A stretch of 64,000 nucleotides of DNA from Pararhizobium sp. IMCC21322 (GTDB taxonomy: Bacteria; Pseudomonadota; Alphaproteobacteria; Rhizobiales; GCA-2746425), in contig NZ_CP132335.1 of NCBI RefSeq assembly GCF_030758295.1, positions 4,316,412 through 4,380,411 of the forward strand, in the 5' to 3' direction. Under the pieces are notes generated by a model, which was not told the origin of the DNA, made no database searches, and worked only from the letters and a program-made list of their open reading frames with translations. A program made the position numbers and the translations under genes. Positions 33,376 to 43,386 of the stretch are shown piece after piece; position 1 is the first letter of the stretch; each line of letters opens with the position of its first letter.

Positions 33376-34599
33376 ATGAAGAATTTTATGACGAAAGTTC
33401 ATCTGCGTTTCCTATCGGCGCTCTTCGCTGTCGCATTTCTTTTCCCTGCAAATGCTTATGCAGACGCGTTTGACAATTGGGTTCGCGATTTCTGGCCAAC
33501 CGCTCGCGCCGCAGGCGTCTCTGCAAACACTTATAATGCGGCTTTCGCCGGTGTTCGCCCTGACGAGACAATTCTGAAAAGTGCCAGCAATCAGGCCGAA
33601 TTTGTGCGCCCGATCTGGAGTTATCTTGACAGCGCCATTTCGGAAAAGAGACTGTCGAATGGCAAACAGAAACTGATTGAATATCGCTCAACTCTGGATG
33701 CCATTGAGGCGCGTTACGGCGTTGACCGACATATTGTTGTTGCCGTGTGGGGCATGGAATCTTCCTATGGGGCCGTGCTGGACAATCCAAAAATTGTCAA
33801 AAGCGTAATCCGCTCCCTTGCCACGCTTGCGTATGCAGATCGCAGGCGCAAAAAATTCGGACGCACGCAATTGGTAGCAGCGCTCAAGATTCTTGAACGC
33901 GGCGACATCGATCCCGCCGGCATGACCGGGTCCTGGGCAGGCGCCATGGGCCACACTCAGTTCATCCCGACAACGTATCAGGCCTATGCGGTTGATTTCG
34001 ATGGTGATGGCCGTCGAAACATCTGGACCTCCATTCCCGACGCATTGGGTTCTACGGCTGCCTATCTGAAGAAGATGGGCTGGCGCACTGGTGAAACATG
34101 GGGTTACGAAGTCGTCCTTCCCAGCAACTTCAATTATGAACTTGCTGATGAAAAGACGCAGCGAACCCTGGCAGAGTGGAACCGGCTTGGTGTTGGCCGC
34201 ACCGGCTCCAGAGCATTCCCAAGGCCGACCGACAAAGCCGGGCTTTTCATGCCAAGCGGTGCAAGAGGCCCTGCGTTTCTGCTGCTGAAAAACTTTCGGG
34301 TGATCAAGCGCTACAATAACGCCAATTCCTATGCTCTTGCTGTTGGCCATCTGGGAGACCGGTTGCGCGGCGGCGACACATTTGCAAAAAGCTGGCCCAG
34401 GGACGCCAAGCCCCTCACCCGTTCAGACAAAAAGGCATTGCAGCAATTGCTGCAGGCCAAAGGTCTCTATAATGGTGCAATCGACGGTAAGATCGGGGTC
34501 AGATCTCGCGCAGCCATTCGCCAGTACCAGAATAAAATAGGCCACATTCCGGACGGTTACGCTTCGACCGATATTCTCGGTAAGCTCAAGGGTAGCTAA
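33376..34599 (+). CDS. Lytic murein transglycosylase, MltB-like
   Basis: This 407-residue exported enzyme has a signal peptide (about 1-29, ending ANAYA-DA). The MltB catalytic domain (about 35-320) has the acid catalyst Glu in AVWGMESSYGAVLDN (near 130), GSWAGAMGHTQFIP and YAVDFDGDGRRN, and a C-terminal PG_binding_1 module (about 340-405) reads LLQAKGLYNGAIDGKIG. It cleaves peptidoglycan glycan strands to 1,6-anhydro ends in the periplasm. A terminator follows. Confidence 0.94.
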   Translation: MKNFMTKVHLRFLSALFAVAFLFPANAYADAFDNWVRDFWPTARAAGVSANTYNAAFAGVRPDETILKSASNQAEFVRPIWSYLDSAISEKRLSNGKQKLIEYRSTLDAIEARYGVDRHIVVAVWGMESSYGAVLDNPKIVKSVIRSLATLAYADRRRKKFGRTQLVAALKILERGDIDPAGMTGSWAGAMGHTQFIPTTYQAYAVDFDGDGRRNIWTSIPDALGSTAAYLKKMGWRTGETWGYEVVLPSNFNYELADEKTQRTLAEWNRLGVGRTGSRAFPRPTDKAGLFMPSGARGPAFLLLKNFRVIKRYNNANSYALAVGHLGDRLRGGDTFAKSWPRDAKPLTRSDKKALQQLLQAKGLYNGAIDGKIGVRSRAAIRQYQNKIGHIPDGYASTDILGKLKGS

Positions 34600-34625
34600 A
34601 CGCCCCACCACATAATTGAACATAT

Positions 34626-34663
34626 ACGAGCCGGATCTTTAACAAGGTCTGGCTCGTTTTTTT
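34626..34663 (+). terminator. Rho-independent terminator after the transglycosylase gene
   Basis: ACGAGCC / GGCTCGT with an inner GGATC / GGTCT continuation and loop, followed by seven T. It starts about 27 nt after the stop. Confidence 0.87.
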
Positions 34664-34762
34664 GACACGAGGATAAATCGTGGTCCGGGCCTTTTGGCTT
34701 GGGCAGGCAGGTGTTATAAAAACAAAATCAAATCCAGCCCATATATGAATGAGTGCCATATA

Positions 34763-35974
34763 ATGCGTAATCGGACCTGGAACTTCGGATCAAAGCAGCT
34801 GTCCCGCGTTGTCCTGATCGGCATCTGCCTGACAATTTTGAGTCTGGTAGCAGAGCCAGCCACCGCAGCGCCCGTGATCAAGCCATCCCTGCCCGCTTCG
34901 GCAGGTCTGCCAGTGATTCAGGTGCAGGAAGGTGGATTTCTGAAACGCCTTTTCCGCGGCAGACGCGCCAAGCGTGAGCCGCAAAGAGCGCAGCCAAAAG
35001 CGAACAGACCTCGGGTCAAACGTTCCCAGCCACGCCCGCCAGCCCAAGTCATACAAAGTGCGCCTGAGATTAAACAGGTCGACAAAAACCCCGATGCACG
35101 CCGGATTCTTGTGCTGGGGGATTTCTTTGGGGCCAGCCTTGCGCTGGGCCTTGCCGAGAGTTTTGCACAGGACAGAACTGTCGCCATTGATTCTTCAACA
35201 AACGGCACGTCCGGCTTTGTACGCTACGACACATTCAACTGGGACGCTCATCTGAGAACCGTTCTGAGCGATCCCGACTTGGGCGGCAAGGCTGATTTGA
35301 TTGTCGTCATGATGGGTGGCAATGACCGCCAGTTCTTCCGCTCTCCGCAGCGCATCAGCCTGGACACGAACGCGTGGCGCGAACAATATGAAGCCAATGT
35401 AGATGCCTTCGCTGAAAGACTTGAAGCGACCGAACTCCCCGTTATCTGGGTTGGTATGCCGCCGGTACGAGGGCCCAAAACCTCAGCGCATCTGGCCAAT
35501 CTGACAACCACTTTCAAATCGGAAGCAGAGGAAATCGGCGCGCGCTATGTCGATATCTGGGATGCCTTTGCCAATGAAGCAGGTGTCTATGATGACAATG
35601 GGCCCGACATCAATGGCCAGCAAGCACAGTTGCGGCGCAGCGATGGATTTGGTCTCAGTACAGCCGGACGTGAAAAGCTCACCTTCTTCGTCAAACGTCA
35701 GGTGGATCGATATCTCAGCGGCAGTGGTGCTGTTGCTGGCACACCAGGCGGGGTTGTCTTTACCGAAGATGGCCCGGTCATTCCGCTCTCCGGTTTTGCC
35801 CTGGAAGATGCCATTTCTTTGAAGGGTGGCGTACCGCTGGTCGGCCCGCCGATGGACCCGGGCAAGCCATGGGAAGAGGTTTCCAACGCGTATAACGTGC
35901 TGATCCGGGGCGTCGCTCTGAATGCGCCAACCACCCGCGCAGACAATTTCTCGTGGCCGCCGCAAATAGAATAA
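34763..35974 (+). CDS. SGNH/GDSL hydrolase family protein (DUF459)
   Basis: About 403 residues from the ATG at 34763 (34745 is an alternative). A signal-like hydrophobic segment (about 12-35, ending PATAAPV) is followed by a basic linker, then the DUF459 SGNH domain (about 100-300): RILVLGDFFGASLALGL in place of the classical GDS block, MMGGNDRQFF (block III, GGND) and LRRSDGFGLSTAGREKL (near the His/Asp block). The catalytic Ser must be checked since the block reads GDFFGAS. The protein is periplasmic. Substrates of this subfamily are not established; it lies near other wall genes, so acetylated glycan may be its target (inference). Confidence 0.78.
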   Translation: MRNRTWNFGSKQLSRVVLIGICLTILSLVAEPATAAPVIKPSLPASAGLPVIQVQEGGFLKRLFRGRRAKREPQRAQPKANRPRVKRSQPRPPAQVIQSAPEIKQVDKNPDARRILVLGDFFGASLALGLAESFAQDRTVAIDSSTNGTSGFVRYDTFNWDAHLRTVLSDPDLGGKADLIVVMMGGNDRQFFRSPQRISLDTNAWREQYEANVDAFAERLEATELPVIWVGMPPVRGPKTSAHLANLTTTFKSEAEEIGARYVDIWDAFANEAGVYDDNGPDINGQQAQLRRSDGFGLSTAGREKLTFFVKRQVDRYLSGSGAVAGTPGGVVFTEDGPVIPLSGFALEDAISLKGGVPLVGPPMDPGKPWEEVSNAYNVLIRGVALNAPTTRADNFSWPPQIE

Positions 35975-36013
35975 GCGGCGAACACGAGCATTGGGTTCAG
36001 GCCCTGAATATGA

Positions 36014-37444
36014 CTACCTGGGAAGAACGGTCTGGCCCATCAAATCCTTGTCAATGGAATGTGCAGCCTGTCGGCCTTCGCGAATAGCCCATACCACAAG
36101 GGACTGACCACGGCGGATATCACCAGCGGCATACACCTTGTCGATTGATGTTTTGTAGGATTTTTCATCTGCCAGAATGTTGGCGCGCCTGTCACGGTCA
36201 AGCGCATCACCAGCTTCAGCCAACAGGCCTTCTTCCTTCGGACCTGAAAATCCAATGGCGATGAAGGCAAGGTCCGCCCTGATGAAAAACTCTTCACCGG
36301 GAATCGGCTGACGCGCGTCATCCACCCGCACACATTTCACATGGGTCAGCACACCATCTTCTTCGACAAAGCCCAGTGTTGCCGCCTGAAATTCACGTTC
36401 CGCGCCTTCCGCCTGTGAGGAGGAAGTCCGGAACTTGGTCGGCCAGTAAGGCCAGACCAACATCTTGTCTTCTCTGATCGGCGGCACAACGCGAATATCA
36501 AGCTGAGTAACCGCAAGGGCTCCTTGCCGGAATGCTGTTCCAACGCAGTCAGACGCTGTATCACCGCCTCCCACGACAACGACATGCTTGCCGCCAGCCC
36601 AGATCTCCTCTTCGTCACCGAGGCTCTCACCACCAACACGCCGGTTCTGCTGCACCAGATATGGCATGGCATAGTGCACACCTTCCATATCAAGCCCTTC
36701 CAGACCCGGGTCTCTCGGGGTTTCGGCTCCGCCAGTCAACAGAACAGCATCAAATTCGGATTGCAGATCTGCAAATGGCTTGGTGCCACCAATATCGGTG
36801 TTGAAATGGAAAATCACACCTTCTGCTTCCATCTGTTCGACACGTCGATCGATGAAATGCTTTTCCATTTTGAAATCAGGAATGCCGTAGCGCAGCAAGC
36901 CGCCAGCATGGGCGTAACGTTCAAACAGATGGACATCATGTCCCACACGGGCCAATTGCTGAGCGGCAGCCATTCCAGCCGGGCCGGAGCCGACAACCGC
37001 GATTTTCTTGCCGGTTTTCTCTTCGCAGATTTCCGGTGCGATCATACCCAGATCATAGGCCTTGTCGGCAATGGCCTGCTCAATCGTCTTGATGCTGACA
37101 GGTGCATCTTCCAGATTGAGCGTACAGGCTTCCTCACAAGGTGCTGGGCAAATGCGTCCGGTAAACTCAGGAAAATTGTTGGTAGAATGCAGATTACGTG
37201 CGGCCTCTGCCCAATCGCCACTGTAGACCAGATCATTCCAGTCCGGGATCTGATTGTTGACGGGGCAACCGGTTGGCCCATGACAATAGGGCACACCGCA
37301 ATCCATGCACCGTGCAGCCTGACGTGCCACTTCCTGATCAGGCAGCGGAATGGTGAATTCCCCGAAATGCCTGATTCTGTCCGACGCAGGCTGAAACTTT
37401 GCCTGTTGCCGATCAATTTCCAGAAAGCCTGTTACTTTTCCCAT
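36014..37444 (-). CDS. gltD: Glutamate synthase (NADPH) small subunit
   Basis: This 476-residue flavoprotein carries electrons from NADPH to the large subunit. The N-terminal cysteine cluster CMDCGVPYCHGPTGCPVNNQIP (about 42-63, spread over two iron-sulfur sites) is followed by the FAD motif GSGPAGMAAAQQLARVG (about 152-168) and the NADPH motif VVVVGGGDTASDCVG (about 290-304). It lies 130 nt downstream of gltB, same strand; a GGA-containing site precedes the ATG. The pair makes two glutamates from glutamine and 2-oxoglutarate. Confidence 0.96.
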   Translation of the reverse strand: MGKVTGFLEIDRQQAKFQPASDRIRHFGEFTIPLPDQEVARQAARCMDCGVPYCHGPTGCPVNNQIPDWNDLVYSGDWAEAARNLHSTNNFPEFTGRICPAPCEEACTLNLEDAPVSIKTIEQAIADKAYDLGMIAPEICEEKTGKKIAVVGSGPAGMAAAQQLARVGHDVHLFERYAHAGGLLRYGIPDFKMEKHFIDRRVEQMEAEGVIFHFNTDIGGTKPFADLQSEFDAVLLTGGAETPRDPGLEGLDMEGVHYAMPYLVQQNRRVGGESLGDEEEIWAGGKHVVVVGGGDTASDCVGTAFRQGALAVTQLDIRVVPPIREDKMLVWPYWPTKFRTSSSQAEGAEREFQAATLGFVEEDGVLTHVKCVRVDDARQPIPGEEFFIRADLAFIAIGFSGPKEEGLLAEAGDALDRDRRANILADEKSYKTSIDKVYAAGDIRRGQSLVVWAIREGRQAAHSIDKDLMGQTVLPR

Positions 37445-37574
37445 TACGTCACCATTCCTAATTTCCGGCTTGTTATCCGGCTCCGGCGGACCAGTTGACG
37501 GTACCGCGCAGACTTATAGTGTTTCTTCACAAGACCGCAAAGCCAAGCAGTAATCTGCTCGCCTCACGCGCCCC

Positions 37575-40500
37575 CTAAACGGATGTGCGCGAAAGGCCGC
37601 TATTGCGTTTCTGTTCCATTTCCTGCAACGCGCGACGGTAATCAACCGGCATCACTTTAACGAATTTCGGCCGGAACTCATCCCACTTTGCCAGTATGTT
37701 CTGAGCAAGACTGGAATCCGTATAGTGCACGTGGCTCGATATCAGCGTGTATAGCCGTTCTTCATCGTGGCTTGTCATGTTTGAGGACACATCCACGCGG
37801 CCATGATGCTCGATATCACCGCCATGATGATGCAATTGCTCCATCAGATCGTCTTCTTCCGGTACCGGCTCCAGATCAACCATCGACAGATTGCACCGTT
37901 CGGCAAATGTACCGTCTTCATCCAGCACATAGGCAACACCGCCCGACATGCCGGCTGCAAAATTGCGCCCGGTTGGACCAAGCACCGCCACGACGCCACC
38001 GGTCATGTATTCGCAACCGTGATCGCCAACCCCTTCGACAACGGCAACGGCACCCGAGTTCCGAACGGCAAACCGCTCCCCGGCAACCCCCCGGAAATAG
38101 GCTTCCCCCTCGACAGCACCGTAAAGCACAGTGTTGCCAACAATCATCGAGTGTTCCGGCACGATCTTTGTGTCTGCTGGCGGGCGCACAACCAAGCGTC
38201 CCCCACACAGGCCCTTGCCAACATAGTCATTGGCATCACCCTGCAGATCGATCGATACACCACGTGTCACAAAGGCGCCGAAAGACTGACCCGCCGTTCC
38301 GGTCAACCGAATGGAAATCGTGTCGTCAGGCAAGCCTTTCATGCCATAGCGTTTGGCAACTTCACCACTCAGCATGGCACCGGCGGAGCGATTGCGATTC
38401 TGGATTTCCGAAACAATTGTCACCGGTGTTTTGTGTTCCAAAGCCGGCATTGCCTCAGCAATGAACTTGCGGTCCAGAACATCCTGAATCGGATGGTTCT
38501 GCAGCTGCGTATGACGGATTTCGTCAGGCCCGGCATCCGGTTTGAAGAACAGGCCAGAAAACTCAAGCCCCTCGCTTTTACCCTGGGCAATGACGCGGTC
38601 CTGCTGCAACAGCTGTGACTGGCCGACAAGATCTTCAAACTTCCGGATCCCCATGGTCGCCATGAGCTGACGCACTTCTTCTGCAACATAGAAGAAGTAA
38701 TTGACAACATGCTCTGGTGTCCCGTGGAAACGCTTGCGCAGAACTGGATCCTGCGTGGCAATTCCGACAGGGCAGGTATTCAGATGGCATTTGCGCATCA
38801 TCAGGCAGCCCGCCGCAATCAAAGGGGCAGTCGAAAACCCAAACTCGTCTGCGCCAAGCAATGCACCAATCACAACATCACGGCCCGTTTTCAGGCCGCC
38901 ATCCACTTGCAGGGCAATACGCGAGCGCAAGCCGTTCAGCACAAGTGTCTGATGTGTTTCAGCAAGACCCAGCTCCCAAGGGCTACCCGCATGTTTCAGG
39001 GATGTCAGCGGAGAGGCCCCGGTGCCGCCTTCAAAGCCGGAGATGGTAATGTGATCCGCCCGTGCCTTCGCAACACCTGCTGCAACCGTTCCAACACCAA
39101 CCTCGGACACCAGCTTTACCGATACATCCGCCGTTGGGTTGACGTTCTTCAGATCATAAATGAGCTGAGCCAAATCCTCGATGGAGTAGATATCATGATG
39201 CGGTGGCGGAGAAATCAGCCCGACACCCGGTGTGGAATGACGCACTTTAGCAATCACTGCATCCACCTTGTGACCAGGCAGTTGCCCGCCCTCGCCTGGC
39301 TTGGCACCCTGCGCCACCTTGATCTGCATCATGTCAGAATTGACCAGATATTCTGTGGTCACGCCAAAGCGACCAGACGCAATCTGTTTGATGGCGGAAC
39401 GTTTCGGGTTTGGTCGACCATCCGGCAGTGGCTGGAACCGTTCAGGCTGTTCGCCACCTTCCCCTGTATTGGACTTGCCGCCAATACGGTTCATCGCAAT
39501 CGCCAGGGTCGAATGCGCTTCCATGCTGATGGAGCCAAAAGACATGGCGCCGGTTGAAAAGCGCTTCACAATATCGGTGGCGGATTCCACCTCATCAATC
39601 GGGATGGCTTCATCTGCCAACTCAATGTCAAACAGGCCCCGCAGTGTCATCAACACTTCGGACTGATCGTTTATCGTCTCGGCATACTCCTGATAATCCG
39701 CCCAGCTTTCACCGCGCACAGCATGCTGCAGTTTGGCAACGGCATCCGGTGTCCAGGCATGGGCTTCGCCGCGCACGCGGTACATGTACTCGCCGCCTAC
39801 ATCCAACGCAGTGCGCAACACAGGATCATCGCCAAAAGCCCCGTCATGCCGGGTCAGCGTTTCTTCCGAAACTTCCTTCAGGCCGATGCCTTCAATTTGT
39901 GTCGCCGTTCCGAAAAAGAAGCGTTTTATAAAATCCGATTTCAGACCAACTGCATCAAAAATCTGCGCGCCGCAATAAGATTGATAAGTCGAGATGCCCA
40001 TTTTGGACATCACTTTCAAGATCCCCTTATCAATGGCTTTGATATAGCGCTGCACCACTTCCTGCGCATCCACAACATCCGGGAAATCGCCCCGCGTATG
40101 CATATCAGACAGGGTTTCAAATGCCAGATAAGGGTTTATCGCTTCCGCCCCATAGCCGGCCAGAACACAGAAGTGATGCACTTCACGTGCCTCACCTGTC
40201 TCTACCACAAGACCAACGGAGGTTCGAAGACCTTTACGGATCAAATGATGATGAACGGCAGCGGTTGCCAGCAAGGCCGGGATTGCAATTCTTTTCTTGC
40301 CGATCAGCCTGTCTGACAGAATGATGATGTTGTAGCCGCTCTGCACGGCGCGTTCTGAACGCTCACAAAGTCGGTCAAGAGCCGCCTCCATGCCAGCGGC
40401 ACCAGTGTCGGCACTGTAGGTAATATCCAGCGTTTGCGTCTGGAATTGATTGTCACCAATGTCGCTGATCAACCGGATTTTTTCCAGATCATCATTGCTT

Positions 40501-42317
40501 AGTATCGGTTGACGCACTTCAAGGCGCTTACGTTCTGACTGCCCTTCCAGATCGAACAGATTTGGCCTTGGGCCAATAAACGACACCAGGCTCATCACAA
40601 TCTCTTCGCGGATCGGATCAATCGGCGGATTCGTGACCTGGGCAAAATTCTGCTTGAAATAGGTATAGAGCAGCTTGGATTTTTGACTCAGCGCCGAAAT
40701 CGGCGTGTCCGTGCCCATCGAGCCCAGGGCTTCCTGACCCGTTGTCGCCATGGGTGCCATCAAGATTTTCAGATCTTCCTGACTGTAGCCGAAAGCCTGT
40801 TGCCGATCGAGCAGACTTGCACGGGAATGCGGCGCTCTTGCCCCAACAGGCGGCAGGTCCTCAAGTACGATCTGAGTTCGGGCCAACCATTCCTTATAGG
40901 GGTTCGCATTGGCAATCCGGGCCTTCAATTCATCATCAGCGATGATGCGGCCTTCTTCCAGATCAATCAGCAGCATTTTGCCTGGCTGCAGACGCCATTT
41001 TTTCACGATACGGGATTCGTCAATCGGCAACACGCCCACTTCGGATGCCATGATCACGCAGCCATCATCTGTCTGTATATAGCGCGCAGGACGCAGCCCA
41101 TTACGATCCAGCGTCGCCGCTATCTGGCGGCCATCGGTAAAGGCAATCGCGGCAGGACCGTCCCACGGCTCCATCATCGCCGCGTGATAAGCATAAAAGG
41201 CGCGACGATCTTCACCCATCAGCGGGTTTCCTGCCCAGGCTTCCGGCACGAGCATCATGGCTGCATGTGACAGCTCATATCCGCCCATTGTGAGGAATTC
41301 CAGAGCGTTGTCGAAGCAGGCTGTGTCTGATTGCCCTTCATAGGAAATTGGCCACAACTTTGGCATCGAATCACCGAACAAGGGAGATTTTACCGACGCC
41401 TGGCGCGCTGCCATCCAGTTGACATTGCCGCGAAGTGTATTGATTTCACCATTATGGGCCACCATCCGATAGGGATGAGCCAGTTTCCAGGACGGAAATG
41501 TATTGGTTGAAAAACGCTGATGCACAAGTGCCAGAGCAGATTTGAACAGGGGGTTTTTCAAATCTACATAATAAGGTCCGAGCTGATCGGCCAGGAACAT
41601 GCCTTTATAGACAATTGTGCGCGATGACAGAGACACAACATAAAAGTCTGTGTCTTCAGCGCCATTATTGGCATCATAAATCCGGTTGGAAATCATTTTG
41701 CGCAACAGGAACAGCTTGCGTTCAAACGCGTCCTGATCTTCGATCTCCGACCCACGGCCAATAAACACCTGCCGGGAATAAGGCTCGGCTGCCAAAACCA
41801 GCTTTGACAGGCCGGCATTGTTGACAGGCACGTCTCGCCAGCCGAGCACAACCTGATTGCAGCTGGTCACAACTTCTTCGACAATACGCTCAAAATCAGC
41901 ACGCGTGGCCGCATCCTGAGGCATGAACAGAAAACCGACAGCATAATGGCCAGGTTCCGGAAGGTCGAATTCGCAGACATCCTTGAACAGGCCGTGTGGC
42001 ATTTGGCTCAGCAGGCCAGCGCCATCGCCCATCAACGGGTCAGCACCAACAGCACCGCGATGCTCCAGGTTTTCAAGAATCTGGATACCGTCCTGAATGA
42101 TCTTGTGGGTCGCACCACTCTTCATATTGGCGATAAAACCAACACCGCAGGCATCATGTTCATTGGCTGGGTTATAAAGACCCTGTGCAGCCGGCGCACC
42201 ATTATGGTGTTGTGCACCCGGTTGACGCTCGGTGGGTTGGTGTTTGGGTGCAGGATTCCGCACGGTCATATCAGCCGGTCCAACTGTGTTGAGCAGAGAA
42301 ACTCTCTTTTGCGTCAT
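37575..42317 (-). CDS. gltB: Glutamate synthase (NADPH) large subunit
   Basis: This 1580-residue enzyme is chosen from the Met at 42317, which has GGAG 8 nt upstream and gives normal length (the frame extends to 42392). The catalytic N-terminal Cys is residue 57 in [10 protein letters not shown], so a 56-residue pro-sequence must be removed, longer than in Azospirillum or E. coli. The glutaminase domain (about 57-480), central domain, FMN-binding synthase domain with the 3Fe-4S motif [11 protein letters not shown] (near 1160) and GXGXG-rich C-terminal helix follow in order. It joins glutamine amide nitrogen to 2-oxoglutarate. The 677-nt region to bufA may hold regulatory elements. Confidence 0.95.
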   Translation of the reverse strand: MTQKRVSLLNTVGPADMTVRNPAPKHQPTERQPGAQHHNGAPAAQGLYNPANEHDACGVGFIANMKSGATHKIIQDGIQILENLEHRGAVGADPLMGDGAGLLSQMPHGLFKDVCEFDLPEPGHYAVGFLFMPQDAATRADFERIVEEVVTSCNQVVLGWRDVPVNNAGLSKLVLAAEPYSRQVFIGRGSEIEDQDAFERKLFLLRKMISNRIYDANNGAEDTDFYVVSLSSRTIVYKGMFLADQLGPYYVDLKNPLFKSALALVHQRFSTNTFPSWKLAHPYRMVAHNGEINTLRGNVNWMAARQASVKSPLFGDSMPKLWPISYEGQSDTACFDNALEFLTMGGYELSHAAMMLVPEAWAGNPLMGEDRRAFYAYHAAMMEPWDGPAAIAFTDGRQIAATLDRNGLRPARYIQTDDGCVIMASEVGVLPIDESRIVKKWRLQPGKMLLIDLEEGRIIADDELKARIANANPYKEWLARTQIVLEDLPPVGARAPHSRASLLDRQQAFGYSQEDLKILMAPMATTGQEALGSMGTDTPISALSQKSKLLYTYFKQNFAQVTNPPIDPIREEIVMSLVSFIGPRPNLFDLEGQSERKRLEVRQPILSNDDLEKIRLISDIGDNQFQTQTLDITYSADTGAAGMEAALDRLCERSERAVQSGYNIIILSDRLIGKKRIAIPALLATAAVHHHLIRKGLRTSVGLVVETGEAREVHHFCVLAGYGAEAINPYLAFETLSDMHTRGDFPDVVDAQEVVQRYIKAIDKGILKVMSKMGISTYQSYCGAQIFDAVGLKSDFIKRFFFGTATQIEGIGLKEVSEETLTRHDGAFGDDPVLRTALDVGGEYMYRVRGEAHAWTPDAVAKLQHAVRGESWADYQEYAETINDQSEVLMTLRGLFDIELADEAIPIDEVESATDIVKRFSTGAMSFGSISMEAHSTLAIAMNRIGGKSNTGEGGEQPERFQPLPDGRPNPKRSAIKQIASGRFGVTTEYLVNSDMMQIKVAQGAKPGEGGQLPGHKVDAVIAKVRHSTPGVGLISPPPHHDIYSIEDLAQLIYDLKNVNPTADVSVKLVSEVGVGTVAAGVAKARADHITISGFEGGTGASPLTSLKHAGSPWELGLAETHQTLVLNGLRSRIALQVDGGLKTGRDVVIGALLGADEFGFSTAPLIAAGCLMMRKCHLNTCPVGIATQDPVLRKRFHGTPEHVVNYFFYVAEEVRQLMATMGIRKFEDLVGQSQLLQQDRVIAQGKSEGLEFSGLFFKPDAGPDEIRHTQLQNHPIQDVLDRKFIAEAMPALEHKTPVTIVSEIQNRNRSAGAMLSGEVAKRYGMKGLPDDTISIRLTGTAGQSFGAFVTRGVSIDLQGDANDYVGKGLCGGRLVVRPPADTKIVPEHSMIVGNTVLYGAVEGEAYFRGVAGERFAVRNSGAVAVVEGVGDHGCEYMTGGVVAVLGPTGRNFAAGMSGGVAYVLDEDGTFAERCNLSMVDLEPVPEEDDLMEQLHHHGGDIEHHGRVDVSSNMTSHDEERLYTLISSHVHYTDSSLAQNILAKWDEFRPKFVKVMPVDYRRALQEMEQKRNSGLSRTSV

Positions 42318-42661
42318 TTCCAACACTCCAAACGTTTGGGCCACAAACATCTGTGCCCCGTCATTGTCATTCACTCCCGAATTTGGCGACACGCCTTCAT
42401 TCGGGTCGCGCTTTCCTGAATTTCAGGAACGCGGCTCGGGCGAGCGGGCCGGCAAATGCCGATGCTCATGTTTTGGGTCACACGGCCGTCATAGCCGCTT
42501 GTGGCATACGAGACCACCCGAGGGTGCTTTTTGCACCGACAGGCAAGGAATTCGCTACCGAACTCCGCATAGAGCACACGGAAGAACACTTGTGTCATTC
42601 CGTGTGCTCTATGCAGAAGTGCAGATGATATCGCTTTATGAAGGATATCACCAGTAATTTA
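42318..42661. other. gltB upstream region rich in inverted repeats
   Basis: No gene is supported here. It contains TCCTGA-ATT-TCAGGA (42414-42428), GGTGC-TTTTT-GCACC (about 42526-42540), the 17-bp inverted repeat 42567-42614 and TGATATC / GATATCA (42626-42650). I found no sigma-54 TGGCAC-N5-TTGC site. Confidence 0.5.
42567..42614. repeat. Perfect 17-bp inverted repeat
   Basis: GCATAGAGCACACGGAA (42567-42583) and its exact complement TTCCGTGTGCTCTATGC (42598-42614) flank a 14-nt loop that itself holds ACAC-TT-GTGT. There is no T run on either strand, so it is not a standard terminator. It lies about 250 nt before the gltB start. Confidence 0.85.
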
Positions 42662-42678
42662 GGACAGCATTGCTGTCC
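42662..42678. repeat. Short perfect hairpin beside a possible small ORF
   Basis: GGACAGC / GCTGTCC 7-bp stem with 3-nt loop, 2 nt past the stop of the small ORF at 42681. It may be a 3' end stabiliser for that transcript; no T run follows. Confidence 0.6.
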
Positions 42679-42680
42679 AA

Positions 42681-42797
42681 TTATGCGCTGAAAATGCCAG
42701 ATATGGCAGCAAAGAGCAAGCCCATAATCACATGCGAGATGCTTCCAAGCCCCGTTTCCCCTTGCGTTCTTGAAAGATAAGATCGTTTTTGCGGCAC
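42681..42797 (-). CDS. Possible 38-residue membrane peptide
   Basis: From a GTG at 42797 the frame reads V(M)PQKRSYLSRTQGETGLGSISH and then a hydrophobic C-terminal helix ending ...LLFAAISGIFSA before TAA. The composition (basic head, Gly-Ser turn, one membrane helix) looks protein-like, and the gene is on the gltB strand. Against it: no good ribosome site is seen before the GTG (nearest GGA is 15 nt up). I do not recognise a family. Confidence 0.35.
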   Translation of the reverse strand: MPQKRSYLSRTQGETGLGSISHVIMGLLFAAISGIFSA

Positions 42798-42993
42798 TTT
42801 TTTTATAAATATTCCAGCAATGCGCGGCTAAACGCCTCTCACAGCTCCGTGATGGAAAGGTGAGCCCTCGTCACATCTGTTTGATTTTCAATTGATTTCG
42901 AACTCGGTCATTGTTCCTCTTGTCAGACGCAACGGCGAAACAACCTGCGGTCTGGACACAACAATATGAACCGGTCAATACACGGAGAACTCA

Positions 42994-43299
42994 ATGTCCG
43001 CTTTCACTAAAACTACTCTTTCAGCCGTACTTGTTGCAGGCGCAATGGCAACAGCACTTTCTTCAGTTTCTATTTCCACAAATGCTGAAGCCGCAGGCGA
43101 CGAAAAATGCTTCGGCGTTGCTCTCGCTGGCAAGAACGATTGTGCAGCCGGCCCCGGCACAACATGTGCAGGCACCTCCAAAGTTGATTTTCAGGGCAAT
43201 GCATGGAAACTCGTCCCGGCTGGCTCTTGCGAAACCATGGAATTTGATGGTGATCGCAAAGGCTCATTGGCCGCTCTGGAACGTGACATCCCCGCATAA
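42994..43299 (+). CDS. bufA: DUF2282 precursor peptide, bufferin-type (BufA)
   Basis: This 101-residue peptide has a signal peptide (about 1-34, ending STNAEAA) and a core (35-101) with four cysteines at 39, 50, 58 and 79 in the contexts [20 protein letters not shown] and AGSCETM. This matches the DUF2282/BufA family of bufferins: ribosomal peptides whose cysteines an MNIO enzyme modifies, reported to bind copper and protect in copper stress. The leader is a true Sec signal, unusual for RiPPs and a hallmark of this group. GGAGA lies 5 nt before the ATG. A hairpin separates it from bufB. Confidence 0.88.
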   Translation: MSAFTKTTLSAVLVAGAMATALSSVSISTNAEAAGDEKCFGVALAGKNDCAAGPGTTCAGTSKVDFQGNAWKLVPAGSCETMEFDGDRKGSLAALERDIPA

Positions 43300-43317
43300 T
43301 TTTTCGCATGCAACACT

Positions 43318-43353
43318 TTCGGCCCGGAACGTGATACAACGTATCGGGCCGAA
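43318..43353 (+). promoter_or_regulatory. Hairpin between bufA and bufB
   Basis: TTCGGCCCG (43318-43326) pairs perfectly with CGGGCCGAA (43345-43353) across an 18-nt loop that contains ACGT...ACGT. It lies 18 nt after the bufA stop with no T run, so it probably stabilises the bufA message or partly attenuates reading into bufB. Confidence 0.65.
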
Positions 43354-43386
43354 TACCCTTTAGTTCGTCAGACCCTGAGACCTGAT

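Noticed and set aside
36524-37498. Long plus-strand frame of 324 codons inside gltD
   Set aside because: It is antisense to a well-supported gltD with clear FAD and Fe-S motifs, lacks any recognisable domain, and is explained by codon bias of the true strand.
37688-40316. Several plus-strand frames of 113-282 codons across gltB
   Set aside because: All lie antisense to GltB, have no motifs and are rich in Arg/His/Pro as shadow frames are.
42318-42680. Sigma-54 promoter for gltB
   Set aside because: No TGGCAC-N5-TTGC match was found on the minus strand in this interval.
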